Shown here piece after piece: positions 1 to 7,932 of a DNA stretch of 38,497 bases. The DNA is from Betaproteobacteria bacterium (GTDB taxonomy: Bacteria > Pseudomonadota > Gammaproteobacteria > Burkholderiales > SG8-39). The notes below the pieces were generated by a model. It made no database searches and had not been told where the DNA came from. It worked only from the letters and a program-made list of their open reading frames with translations. Position 1 is the first letter of the stretch, and each line of letters opens with the position of its first letter. Made by a program: the position numbers and the translations under genes. The stretch spans positions 1 through 38,497 of the forward strand of contig SCTX01000153.1 of NCBI GenBank assembly GCA_004298385.1, written 5' to 3'.

Positions 1-163
1 CCCCGGCCTGCAGCACGGAGCGCGCCTGCGCGTGTTCGGCGCTGAGTTCCAACTGCCGCGCCCAGGTGCTTTGCGACACCATGATCGCCGCTGCCACCAG
101 CGCGGCAAGCGCCACCACGCCGATGGCGAGCACGATGGCGACGCCCTGCTGTCGCGTTCTCAT
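1..163 (-). CDS. gspK: Type II secretion minor pseudopilin GspK (partial, N-terminus only)
   Basis: Only the first ~54 codons are inside the window; the gene continues past the left edge. The visible protein starts MRTRQQGVAIVLAIGVVALA, a short basic leader with a Gly followed by a hydrophobic helix, as in the GspK prepilin family. GspK is the large minor pseudopilin that caps the type II secretion pseudopilus together with GspI and GspJ, in the inner membrane and periplasm. The start codon overlaps the gspJ stop as ATGA (positions 163-160), so it is the last visible gene of the gspGHIJK operon and probably translationally coupled. The position after gspJ supports the call. gspL and gspM, if present, would lie further left. 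Confidence 0.85.
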   Translation of the reverse strand, partial: MRTRQQGVAIVLAIGVVALAALVAAAIMVSQSTWARQLELSAEHAQARSVLQAG

Positions 164-759
164 GATTGCAAGGCGAATATGCGCACGATTTCTTCGTCCG
201 AGGCGAGCACGATGCGCAGGCGCACTGCCTGCGGAATAGGCGGATCGCCCGGCGACGCGGGCCAGGCATCCACCCAGGTCAATCCAGGATTGAGGTAGTG
301 CAGCTCGAATGCTTTCACGCCGGCCAGAACGGGGTAGCGCAGGGGCAGGGCGCCGGGCGCGACATCCAGGCCCGGCCACAGCCACAACTCGATTTCCTGC
401 TTCTCGTTCAGTTGGTAGGCGATCCGCCGCGCCGTGTCTACGCCCTCGGTCGCGGCAAAGCGGCTGAATTCCAGGCGCGGCTGCGGCGCCGCCACGGCTT
501 CGCCGCGCCATGCCGGCGCGCTGCCGGAATCGGAGCGCACCGGACGTGGCGCGGCAAGCTGCACGTCGCGTTCGAAGCGCGCGAAAAAAGCGGCCACACG
601 CCGCCATTTGTCGGTCTCAAGTCTGACGTGCTCGCGCGCATCGAGCACCGCGCCGAGTCCGCGGTAGGACATCAGCGCGAGCAGCGAAAGCACCAGCAAC
701 GCGGTCAGGAGCTCGATCAGGGTGAAGCCGCGCGCCGCGGCGCCCGCAGCCGGTTTCAT
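160..759 (-). CDS. gspJ: Type II secretion minor pseudopilin GspJ
   Basis: A 199-residue protein with a type IV prepilin leader: basic N-terminus, then RGFTLIELLTALLVLSLL. The prepilin peptidase GspO would cut after the Gly before FTLIE and methylate the Phe. The hydrophobic helix (about residues 12-32) anchors it in the inner membrane. The rest is a periplasmic beta domain, with the usual GspJ length. GspJ forms the pseudopilus tip complex with GspI and GspK. Its ATG overlaps the gspI stop (ATGA at 759-756) and its stop overlaps the gspK start, so the three genes are tightly coupled. Order and spacing within the gspG-K run make the identity firm. Confidence 0.92.
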   Translation of the reverse strand: MKPAAGAAARGFTLIELLTALLVLSLLALMSYRGLGAVLDAREHVRLETDKWRRVAAFFARFERDVQLAAPRPVRSDSGSAPAWRGEAVAAPQPRLEFSRFAATEGVDTARRIAYQLNEKQEIELWLWPGLDVAPGALPLRYPVLAGVKAFELHYLNPGLTWVDAWPASPGDPPIPQAVRLRIVLASDEEIVRIFALQS

Positions 760-1163
760 CGGGCCGACCCCGGCGAATAAACGACGAACCCGGCGAGGTG
801 CGCCAGGGAATGCGATTCTTCGGTGCTCGCGAAAACCCGGACATCGACACGGCGGAATGACGGGTTGGGGGTGGCGATCACTTCCTCGCGCCAGGCGAAG
901 TCGAGGCCGCCCTCGCGTCCGCTGCCGCGCTGAATCCCGAGCGGCAGCCAGTCGCGGCGGGCGCGATGCTCCGCCAGCCGATTCTCGGCGACCCAGCCGG
1001 CGAGCAGACGCGAGCGCAGTTCGCCAACCGTGTTGGTGCCCTGTCCCGCCGCGCGTAGCGCCGACATGAGCGCGATCGCCACGATGGCCAGCGCGACCAG
1101 GACCTCGATCAGCGTGAACCCTGTCCGCTTAGCGCAGCGCCACGTCGCCATGGAGTGTTCCAT
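756..1163 (-). CDS. gspI: Type II secretion minor pseudopilin GspI
   Basis: A 135-residue prepilin-like protein with the motif TGFTLIEVLVALAIVAIALM near the N-terminus, giving a GspO cleavage site and a membrane helix at about residues 16-36. Length and position between gspH and gspJ fit GspI, the minor pseudopilin that nucleates the tip complex. The annotated start at 1163 overlaps the end of gspH by 35 bases. A second in-frame ATG at 1151 would give a leader four residues shorter and is equally possible, as neither has a strong ribosome binding site. The stop overlaps the gspJ start. Confidence 0.9.
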   Translation of the reverse strand: MEHSMATWRCAKRTGFTLIEVLVALAIVAIALMSALRAAGQGTNTVGELRSRLLAGWVAENRLAEHRARRDWLPLGIQRGSGREGGLDFAWREEVIATPNPSFRRVDVRVFASTEESHSLAHLAGFVVYSPGSAR

Positions 1164-1653
1164 CGCCCGGGAGCGTGCGCACGTCGCCGACCGGAGATCC
1201 TGCGACTGTGTAACGCTCGGCGCCCAGCGACATTCCGACAGTGAAGGCCAGTGAGGAACCCTGCGGGGCGAACTCCAGGCGCGCGGCGCCCTGCGGCCGC
1301 ATGTTTTCCACGCGAAAGCCGGAAACCGCCATGCCTTGCGGCAGGGTTCGCGCGCGCAGCAGTTCGCTGTCGCGGATTTCGGACCAGGCGGAATCCTCGC
1401 CTAGGCGCCAGAACCGGTAGCCCGAATCGTCGGCGGTCCAGGCGATGGATTTGCCGGTGAGTTGCGCTTCGGCGGCGGCGAAATCGAGGAGTTGCGCCAG
1501 CCGCTCCGCCTCCAGGCGCAGCACCGCGCGCTCGTCCGGCCGCGTGATGGTGCTGACCAGCCCCAGAAACAGACCCATGATCATCAGCACCACCAGCATC
1601 TCGATGAGGGTGAAACCGCGGTCGTTGCGTGCCGCTGGCGCGCGGAAATCCAT
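1129..1653 (-). CDS. gspH: Type II secretion minor pseudopilin GspH
   Basis: A 174-residue protein with a prepilin leader ending in DRGFTLIEMLVVLMIMGLFL, so a GspO site lies after residue 13 followed by a membrane helix. The remaining ~140 residues match the GspH/FimT-type periplasmic domain in size. GspH is a minor pseudopilin linking the tip to the GspG shaft. It starts six bases after the gspG stop, which is a double TAG (1661-1656), and its 3' end overlaps gspI. No unusual feature apart from that overlap. Confidence 0.9.
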   Translation of the reverse strand: MDFRAPAARNDRGFTLIEMLVVLMIMGLFLGLVSTITRPDERAVLRLEAERLAQLLDFAAAEAQLTGKSIAWTADDSGYRFWRLGEDSAWSEIRDSELLRARTLPQGMAVSGFRVENMRPQGAARLEFAPQGSSLAFTVGMSLGAERYTVAGSPVGDVRTLPGDGTLHGDVALR

Positions 1654-1658
1654 GGCTA

Positions 1659-2093
1659 CTAGAGATTCCAGGAGCCGATATCGGCGTCGTTGCCTTCGCC
1701 GCCGGGCGCGGCATCGGCGCCATAGCTGAAAACGTCGATCTCGCCGCGCACTCCGGGAGCGAGGTACTGATAGGGACTGCCCCAGGGGTCCTTCGGCAGG
1801 CGCTCGACGTACCCGCCCGGCTTCCAGTTGAGCGGGATCGGGGCGGAGGTCGGTTTGGCGAGCAGCGCCTGCAAGCCTTGTTCGGTCGTGGGGTAGCGCT
1901 GATTGTCCAGACGGTAGAGCTTAAGCGCTTGCATCAGGCTCGCGATGTCCTGTTTTGCCGCGATCACCCGCGCCTCATCGGGGCGGCTGATGATCTTCGG
2001 CACCACCAGGGCGGCGAGAATGCCGAGAATGACCACGACCACCATCACTTCGAGCAAGGTGAAACCGCGTTGCCCGCGAACCCCGATCAGCAT
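1659..2093 (-). CDS. gspG: Type II secretion major pseudopilin GspG
   Basis: GspG is the major subunit of the type II secretion pseudopilus, which works as a piston in the periplasm. The protein shows the class leader [20 protein letters not shown], and a C-terminal region with [15 protein letters not shown] and [12 protein letters not shown], typical of the GspG calcium-binding fold. The ATG at 2093 is preferred: it gives 144 residues, the normal size, and a 10-residue leader, with a GAGG-type ribosome site upstream. An upstream in-frame ATG at 2120 would give 153 residues but has no visible ribosome site. First gene of the leftward gspGHIJK operon. Confidence 0.93.
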   Translation of the reverse strand: MLIGVRGQRGFTLLEVMVVVVILGILAALVVPKIISRPDEARVIAAKQDIASLMQALKLYRLDNQRYPTTEQGLQALLAKPTSAPIPLNWKPGGYVERLPKDPWGSPYQYLAPGVRGEIDVFSYGADAAPGGEGNDADIGSWNL

Positions 2094-2159
2094 CGGCAAG
2101 CCATCCTCGTTAGATCTCATTGCAATATGAGGGGATGTCCCCCGAGGGGACTTTCCTCT

Positions 2160-2187
2160 CTCCCGTCTCCCGTCTCCCGTCTCCCGT
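2160..2187. repeat. Tandem repeat, four copies of CTCCCGT
   Basis: Four exact head-to-tail copies of the heptamer CTCCCGT, preceded by CTCT. It directly precedes a second tandem tract made of 14-mers. The CTCCCG units can pair weakly with the CGGGA units of the neighbouring tract. Copy-number change here would alter the gspGHIJK leader length but not a reading frame. Confidence 0.95.
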
Positions 2188-2190
2188 CAA

Positions 2191-2246
2191 GCGGGACCGA
2201 GGAAGCGGGACCGAGGAAGCGGGACCGAGGAAGCGGGACCGAGGAA
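2191..2246. repeat. Tandem repeat, four copies of GCGGGACCGAGGAA
   Basis: Four exact 14-base copies followed by a decayed fifth (about 2247-2260). The unit is twice the length of the adjacent heptamer. It is non-coding by position, and each unit carries a GAGGAA that resembles a ribosome binding site only on the + strand, away from any start codon. Confidence 0.95.
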
Positions 2247-2325
2247 GGGGGATCGAGACCTTCAGAGGTCCCCTTAACTGATTCACCCGCGCCCGATGAA
2301 CAACAACGCCTCAAAAGTAAGAGTT

Positions 2326-2338
2326 TATATTATATAAT
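2326..2338. promoter_or_regulatory. Candidate back-to-back -10 elements for the divergent gsp operons
   Basis: The AT-rich core contains TATAAT on the + strand (2333-2338) and TATAAT on the - strand (2334-2329), overlapping by two bases. They would serve gspCDEF rightward and gspGHIJK leftward. No convincing -35 hexamer was found for either, so this is a candidate only. Mutually exclusive polymerase binding at overlapping elements would be expected. Confidence 0.45.
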
Positions 2339-2413
2339 GCTTCGCGAGGCATCTGGTCGATTACTGCGCCCGACCTACACTCCTTACAGCGCGCGAACGA
2401 CGAACGACGAAGA

Positions 2414-3013
2414 ATGCAGGCACTCCCGCTCGGACGACCGGGTCTTGCGCAAACGGCCCTGGTGTATTTGCTGACGCTTGCCGCGTTGGCGCTGTTCGGC
2501 CTAGTGCTCGCGTACTGGACCTGGGCGTGGTTTGCCCCGCGCGCGGAACCGCGTGCGGAGCCCGCCGCAGGGGAGGCGGGAAATTTGGCGTTCACCGGCC
2601 GCGTGTTCGGCCGCGTGGAGCGCAACAAGAACAGCGCCACGCCGACCGGGATCGCGATCAAGCTGCTCGGCGTCGCGGCGGCCTCGGGCGGCCGGCGCGG
2701 ATACGCGGTGGTGCAACTCGACGCGAAGCAGATTCTCGCGGTGCACGAGGGAGGAGATGTCGCCCCCGGCGTCCGCCTCGCGGAAGTACTTCCGGATCAC
2801 GTCATCCTGGAGCGCGGCGGGATGCGCGAAACGCTCGCCTGGCCGGAAAAGAAGGGATCTGCCCCTCTGTCTCCGAAGGCCGCGGAATCGGTTGCCGCGC
2901 GAGCCGCGGAAACCGCGGCGCCAAAGCCCGCAGAAGTTCTTGTCCCTCGAACTGCGGAAGCGGTTGCTCCGCGAGGAAGGCGATCGGCCGGCCGGGGAAG
3001 TGACGGCGATTAG
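2414..3013 (+). CDS. gspC: Type II secretion inner-membrane protein GspC (short form)
   Basis: A 199-residue protein with a short cytoplasmic N-terminus, one membrane helix (about residues 14-38, VYLLTLAALALFGLVLAYW) and a periplasmic homology region (about residues 55-140) that includes TGRVFGRV, GIAIKLLGV, GYAVVQL, VLPDHVILERGG. GspC links the inner-membrane platform to the GspD secretin. The C-terminal PDZ domain of longer GspC proteins is absent; the end is a low-complexity Ala/Glu/Pro tract (residues ~150-190). It heads the rightward gspCDEF operon, 60 bases before gspD. Confidence 0.88.
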   Translation: MQALPLGRPGLAQTALVYLLTLAALALFGLVLAYWTWAWFAPRAEPRAEPAAGEAGNLAFTGRVFGRVERNKNSATPTGIAIKLLGVAAASGGRRGYAVVQLDAKQILAVHEGGDVAPGVRLAEVLPDHVILERGGMRETLAWPEKKGSAPLSPKAAESVAARAAETAAPKPAEVLVPRTAEAVAPRGRRSAGRGSDGD

Positions 3014-3073
3014 AATCCCTAATTTTCAAATAATGTCGCCACCGCTTATTCACGGCGCGCCCGAGGATCATCT

Positions 3074-5161
3074 ATGAAGCGTTACTGGTTACGAACTGGT
3101 TTTTTGTGGCTGGCCGTGGTGGTTTCGGGCGCTCAGGCGTGGGCGGCCGACACTGCGTCCGCCGAGCGCTCCGGCGTGAGCGCCGCCGCGCGCCCGGCCG
3201 GTCCCGACATGGTCACGCTTAACTTCGTTAACGCCGACATCGAAGGCGTGGTGAAGGCGGTCAGCGAAATCACCGGCAAGAATTTCGTGCTCGATCCGCG
3301 TGTCAAGGGCACGATCAATATCGTCTCGGCCAAGCCGATGTCCAGGGCGCTCGTGTACGACGTGTTTCTGTCGGCAATGCGCCTGCAGGGCTTTGCCGCG
3401 GTGGAGGAACGCGGCAGGGTCGCGATCCTTCCCGAGATCGACGCCAAACTGTATCAGAGCGTCACACCGGGGCCGAAGGACAGGCAGCGCCCCGCGGGAG
3501 ATACCGTCCAGACGCAGGTGTTCAAGCTGCAACATGAGTCGGCGCTGCAACTGGTGCCGGTTTTGCGCCCGCTGATCGCATCCAACAACACCATCAACGC
3601 CTACGCCAACAACAACACGCTGGTGATCACCGATTACGCGAGCAACCTAGCGCGCATCGAAAAAATCATCGAATCGATCGATCAGCCGGGCGGCTCCGAT
3701 CCGATCATGATCCCGCTACGCTACGCGTCGGCAGTCGATGTCGCGCAAACGATCAACCGCCTGTTCGCCGAATCGGCGCAGAACCAGGCTTCGCCGGACC
3801 AGAGCCTGCGCTTCGCGGTCAGCGTGGATGCGCGCTCGAACAGCATCCTGGCGCGCTCGGGCGAACCCTCGCGGCTTTCGCGCGTGCGCCAGTTGGTGGC
3901 CATGCTCGATACACCCACCAGCGCTGCCGGCAATATTCACGTCGTCTACCTGAAAAACGCCGAAGCGGTGAAACTGGCGGAAATATTGCGCGCGATCTAC
4001 AGCGGCGAATCCGCCCTCGCGCAGCCGCGCACGACGCAGCCGCTGGGCGCATCGCCGCTGGGGCAAACGCCGACACCGGCGCAAGCGCCAGGCAGCGCCT
4101 CGGCACCCGGCATCATCCAGGCCGATGCCGCCACCAACTCGATCATCATCACCGCCCCCGATGCGATTTACAACAATCTGCGCGCCGCGCTGGAAAAACT
4201 CGACGTGCGCCGCGCGCAGGTGTATGTCGAGGCGCTGATCGCGGAGCTGACCGCGGACAAGGCGGCGGAGTTCGGTATCCAGTGGCAGGACTTGGCCGGC
4301 CTCGGCAAGACCACCGGGCAGGCGTTCGGCGGCACCAATTTCGGCACGGCGGCGCAGAACATAATCGGGCTTTCCGGCAATCCGATCGCGGCGGGACGCG
4401 GTCTGAATATCGGCGTGGTAAAAGGCACGATCACGCTTCCGGGTGTCGGTGGCGCCCAGATTCTGAACCTCGGCCTGCTGGTGCGCGCGCTGGAAACGGA
4501 CGCCAATGCCAACATACTGTCCACGCCGACGCTGCTGACCCTCGACAACGAGGAGGCGAAAATCGTGATCGGCCAGAACGTCCCGTTCATCACCGGCTCC
4601 TACGCCGTTTCGGCCGCGGCGACCACGCCGACCCCGTTCCAGACGGTCGACCGCAAGGACGTGGGCCTCACCCTGCGGATCAGGCCGCAGATTTCGGAAG
4701 GCGGGGCCGTGCGCTTGCAGATTTACCAGGAAGTGTCGAGCATTCAGGACAGCACCAACGCCTCGGGCGTGATCACCAATAAACGCGCCGTCGAGTCGAC
4801 GGTGCTGGTAGACGACGGTCAGATCGTGGTGATCGGCGGCCTGATTCAGGACTCGGTCAAGGATGGCGTAGAAAAAATTCCCGGCCTCGGGGATATTCCC
4901 CTGATCGGCGGCCTGTTCAAGTACAACACGCGTTCGCGCAGCAAGACCAACTTAATGGTGTTCCTGCGGCCGACGCTGCTGCGCAGCGCCGAGCGCGCCG
5001 ATTCGCTTTCGAACGACCGCTACGACTACATCCTAGGCGAGCAGCTCAAGGCCAGGCCCGCGCCTAGCGTGCTGCCCGATTTCGGCGCACCCAGCCTGCC
5101 GCCGCGCCAGAGCGCGGCCCCGGGGGCAACGGACAAGCCCGCAATCGTCGCGCCGAAATGA
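3074..5161 (+). CDS. gspD: Type II secretion outer-membrane secretin GspD
   Basis: A 695-residue secretin with a Sec signal peptide (cleavage near AQAWA, residue ~25). The N0 domain begins near VTLNFVNADIEGVVKAVSE and is followed by N1-N3 repeats with the Asn-rich NTINAYANNNTLVITD. The C-terminal secretin barrel domain has VPFITGSY, VGLTLRIRPQ and the conserved IPGLGDIPLIGGLF near residue 600. It forms the multimeric outer-membrane channel through which folded exoproteins leave. An N3 loop rich in Gln, Pro and Ala (about residues 320-350) is low complexity. GAGGA lies upstream of the ATG. The stop overlaps the gspE start by ATGA. Confidence 0.96.
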   Translation: MKRYWLRTGFLWLAVVVSGAQAWAADTASAERSGVSAAARPAGPDMVTLNFVNADIEGVVKAVSEITGKNFVLDPRVKGTINIVSAKPMSRALVYDVFLSAMRLQGFAAVEERGRVAILPEIDAKLYQSVTPGPKDRQRPAGDTVQTQVFKLQHESALQLVPVLRPLIASNNTINAYANNNTLVITDYASNLARIEKIIESIDQPGGSDPIMIPLRYASAVDVAQTINRLFAESAQNQASPDQSLRFAVSVDARSNSILARSGEPSRLSRVRQLVAMLDTPTSAAGNIHVVYLKNAEAVKLAEILRAIYSGESALAQPRTTQPLGASPLGQTPTPAQAPGSASAPGIIQADAATNSIIITAPDAIYNNLRAALEKLDVRRAQVYVEALIAELTADKAAEFGIQWQDLAGLGKTTGQAFGGTNFGTAAQNIIGLSGNPIAAGRGLNIGVVKGTITLPGVGGAQILNLGLLVRALETDANANILSTPTLLTLDNEEAKIVIGQNVPFITGSYAVSAAATTPTPFQTVDRKDVGLTLRIRPQISEGGAVRLQIYQEVSSIQDSTNASGVITNKRAVESTVLVDDGQIVVIGGLIQDSVKDGVEKIPGLGDIPLIGGLFKYNTRSRSKTNLMVFLRPTLLRSAERADSLSNDRYDYILGEQLKARPAPSVLPDFGAPSLPPRQSAAPGATDKPAIVAPK

Positions 5162-6630
5162 GTTCCAAACCGGCTGTTCCTTACGCCTTTGCCAAGGCGA
5201 ACGGCGTCGTCGTCACCGCTTTGGATGAAGGCTTGGCGCAGGTGGCGGTGCGCAGCGGCGCCCACGCCGGCGCGCTCGCCGAAGTTCGCCGCGTGCTGGG
5301 CGTGCCGCTGCAGGCGCGGCGCATCGGCGCCGACGAGTTCGACGAGCTGGTATCGGCTTTGTACAACGCCGCCGACGCCGGCGCGGCCGCCCTGGCCGAC
5401 GACCTCGCGCAGGACCTCGATCTGGGCCGGCTGCTGCAGGAAATCCCCAGGATCGAGGATCTGCTCGAAAGCCAGAACGATGCGCCGCTCATCCGGCTGA
5501 TCAACGCGCTCTTTACGCAGGCGCTGCGCGAGGGCGCCTCCGACATCCACATCGAGCCCTTCGAAACGCGTTCGGTGGTGCGCCTGCGGATAGACGGCAC
5601 GCTGCGCGACTTGATCGAGCCCGCGCGCGCGCTGCACGGCGCGATCGTCTCGCGCGTGAAGATCATGGCGCAGCTCGACATCGCCGAGAAGCGCCTGCCG
5701 CAGGATGGGCGGATCACGCTGCGGGTGGCCGGCAAGCCGATAGACGTCAGAGTGTCGACGATCCCGACCGGGCACGGCGAGCGCGTGGTGCTGCGCCTGC
5801 TCGACAAGCAGGCCGGCCGGCTCGACCTGTCGCGGCTCGGTATGGACGACGCGACCCTCGCGCACATGGACAAGCTCATCCGCGAGCCGCACGGCATTGT
5901 CCTCGTGACCGGCCCGACCGGTTCGGGCAAGACCACCACGCTCTACGCCGCGCTGTCGAGGCTGGACCCGAAGGCGCTCAACATCATGACCGTCGAGGAC
6001 CCGATCGAGTATGACCTCGATGGCATCAGCCAGACGCAGATCAACACCCGCATCGAAATGAGCTTCGCGCGCGCCTTGCGCACCATCTTGCGCCAGGACC
6101 CGGACGTCGTCATGATCGGCGAAATCCGCGATCTGGAGACGGCGCAGATCGCGGTGCAGGCGAGCCTCACCGGGCATCTGGTGTTCGCCACGCTGCACAC
6201 CAATGACGCGGTCGCCGCCGTCACCCGGCTGGTCGATATGGGGGTGGAGCCTTTTCTGCTCGCCTCCAGCCTGATCGGGGTAGGGGCGCAGCGCCTGGTG
6301 CGCCGGCTGTGCATGGAATGCCGCAAACCCTTTGCCGCCGATGGTGCGCAACTCCAGGCGCTTGGTTTCGCGCCGACGCGGGGGACTTTCTTTACCGCCC
6401 AGGGCTGCCCCGCCTGCAAGCATTCGGGTTACCGCGGCCGCACCGGCATTTACGAATTGCTGAGCGTCGATGACGGGCTGCGCCGGCTGATCCATGACCG
6501 CGCGTCCGAGCAGTTGCTGCGCGAGTATGCCGTTTCCCACGGCATGCGCTCGCTGCGCGACGACGGCATGCGTTGGGCTGCCGAGGGCGCGATTAGCCTG
6601 GAAGAGGTAGTGCGCGTGACGCGCGAATAG
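5158..6630 (+). CDS. gspE: Type II secretion ATPase GspE
   Basis: A 490-residue cytoplasmic hexameric ATPase that powers pseudopilus assembly. Visible motifs: Walker A GPTGSGKT at residues 252-259, the Asp box around IMTVEDPIEYD, the Walker B region DPDVVMIGEIRD, the His box LVFATLHTNDA, and a zinc-binding tetracysteine module (C385, C388, C417, C420). The N-terminal N1/N2 regions that contact GspL precede the ATPase core. Length is standard. The ATG overlaps the gspD stop; gspF follows nine bases after the stop. Confidence 0.97.
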   Translation: MSSKPAVPYAFAKANGVVVTALDEGLAQVAVRSGAHAGALAEVRRVLGVPLQARRIGADEFDELVSALYNAADAGAAALADDLAQDLDLGRLLQEIPRIEDLLESQNDAPLIRLINALFTQALREGASDIHIEPFETRSVVRLRIDGTLRDLIEPARALHGAIVSRVKIMAQLDIAEKRLPQDGRITLRVAGKPIDVRVSTIPTGHGERVVLRLLDKQAGRLDLSRLGMDDATLAHMDKLIREPHGIVLVTGPTGSGKTTTLYAALSRLDPKALNIMTVEDPIEYDLDGISQTQINTRIEMSFARALRTILRQDPDVVMIGEIRDLETAQIAVQASLTGHLVFATLHTNDAVAAVTRLVDMGVEPFLLASSLIGVGAQRLVRRLCMECRKPFAADGAQLQALGFAPTRGTFFTAQGCPACKHSGYRGRTGIYELLSVDDGLRRLIHDRASEQLLREYAVSHGMRSLRDDGMRWAAEGAISLEEVVRVTRE

Positions 6631-6639
6631 CACCGGGTA

Positions 6640-7845
6640 ATGGAAGCATTCCGCTACGAGGCGCTCGACGCGGCCGGGCGCACGCTATCCGGCGTAGTGC
6701 AAGCCGATACGCCGCGCCAGGCGCGGACACAGTTGCGCGCCCAGGGCCTGCACCCCACCTCGGTCGAGTTGGTGCGCGCGCGCGAGCGTGCGCGGCAACC
6801 CTGGACACGGGGCATATCGTCGGACGAGCTGAGCCTGGTGACCAGGCAGATGGCGACACTGCTCGCATCCGGCCTGACCATGGAGCAGTCGCTCAGCGCG
6901 CTGATCGAGGAGGCCGCGGCGCCGATGACGCGCGAGGTGCTGGGCGGGGTCAAAGCCGAGATTAGCGCCGGGCTCTCGCTGGCCGCCGCCCTGGGTACCT
7001 ACGACAAAAGTTTTCCGGATTTCTACCGGGCGCTGGTGCACGGAGGCGAGGAATCTGGCGCGCTGCCGACGGTGTTGCAGCATCTCGCCGATTATCTCGA
7101 TGCGCGCCAGAGGCTGAAGCAAAAAACCAGTCTTGCGCTGCTCTACCCCGTGCTGGTGACCCTGGTCGCGATCAGCATCGTCACCGGCCTCCTGGTGTTT
7201 GTCGTGCCGCAGATCGTGCAGGTGTTTCAGCAGTCGCGGCAAAGCCTGCCGCTGCTCACGCGCGCCCTCATCGCGCTGTCGGATTTCCTGCGCGCGGGCT
7301 GGCCTTATCTCGCGCTCGCCGGCGTCGGCGCCGTGGTTGCCGCGCGCCTGGCGCTGCGCCGCGATGCCCCCAGACGCAGTTGGCATGCCCTGTTGCTCGG
7401 CGCCCCCTGGCTGGGCACGCTGATTCGCGGCGTCAACACTTCGCGTTTCGCCAGCACGCTCGCCATACTCGTGGGCGGCGGCGTGCCGCTGCTCTCGGCG
7501 CTCAATTCCGGCGCGCGCGTGATGACCAACATGGTGATGCGCGCGGCCGTGGAAGGCGCGATCGAGCGCGTGCGCGAAGGCGAGAGCCTGGCGCGCTCGC
7601 TGGGTTCGACGCGGGTGTTTCCGCCGCTGATGGTCCATCTGGTGGCAAGCGGGGAAGTAAGCGGCAAGCTGGAGCAGATGCTGCAGCGCGTGGCGCAGCT
7701 CGAAACGCAGGCGCTCGAGCGGCGCCTGGCGGTATTCCTGACCCTGCTCGAGCCGGTGATGATCCTGGTGATGGGCGGGATCGTGCTGCTGATCGTGCTT
7801 GCCATCCTGCTGCCGATCATCGAGATCAACCAGCTCGTGCGCTGA
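6640..7845 (+). CDS. gspF: Type II secretion platform protein GspF
   Basis: A 401-residue polytopic inner-membrane protein with two GspF/PilC-type domains. Each carries the family pattern seen in LVTRQMATLLASGLTMEQSL and FASTLAILVGGGVPLLSAL. Membrane segments are visible near residues 165-190, 220-240 and 370-395. It couples the GspE ATPase to the pseudopilus. It ends the rightward gspCDEF run, in which spacings are 60 bases, -4 and +9. A diverged copy of codons ~339-363 recurs downstream at 9185-9258. Confidence 0.95.
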   Translation: MEAFRYEALDAAGRTLSGVVQADTPRQARTQLRAQGLHPTSVELVRARERARQPWTRGISSDELSLVTRQMATLLASGLTMEQSLSALIEEAAAPMTREVLGGVKAEISAGLSLAAALGTYDKSFPDFYRALVHGGEESGALPTVLQHLADYLDARQRLKQKTSLALLYPVLVTLVAISIVTGLLVFVVPQIVQVFQQSRQSLPLLTRALIALSDFLRAGWPYLALAGVGAVVAARLALRRDAPRRSWHALLLGAPWLGTLIRGVNTSRFASTLAILVGGGVPLLSALNSGARVMTNMVMRAAVEGAIERVREGESLARSLGSTRVFPPLMVHLVASGEVSGKLEQMLQRVAQLETQALERRLAVFLTLLEPVMILVMGGIVLLIVLAILLPIIEINQLVR

Positions 7846-7932
7846 GTTTGTCCTCCTTCGGCGAAGGGCAGGAAGAAATACGCCGTGGTGGCAGATGCGC
7901 TGACGACCCGGAGAATGCGCGGCCGAGCCCGA

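Larger units (their letters stand above)
2121..2413. other. Divergent intergenic region between gspG and gspC
   Basis: This 293-base gap carries no credible gene. It holds a small hairpin (2137-2142 with 2146-2151), two tandem repeat tracts (2160-2187 and 2191-2246), a short inverted repeat pairing AGGGGAC at 2145-2151 with GTCCCCT near 2266-2272, and a strongly AT-rich core around 2321-2338 that is the only promoter-like stretch. The gspGHIJK and gspCDEF operons diverge from here, so the region should carry both promoters. The repeats would then lie in the 5' leader of the gspGHIJK transcript. Confidence 0.7.

Noticed and set aside
2160-2246. CRISPR-like array
   Set aside because: Units are head-to-tail without spacers and no cas gene is present.
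1629-2474. Long + strand frame of 281 codons across gspG and the intergenic region
   Set aside because: It is antisense to gspG, runs through the tandem repeats, and its translation has no family character. It is a high-GC shadow.
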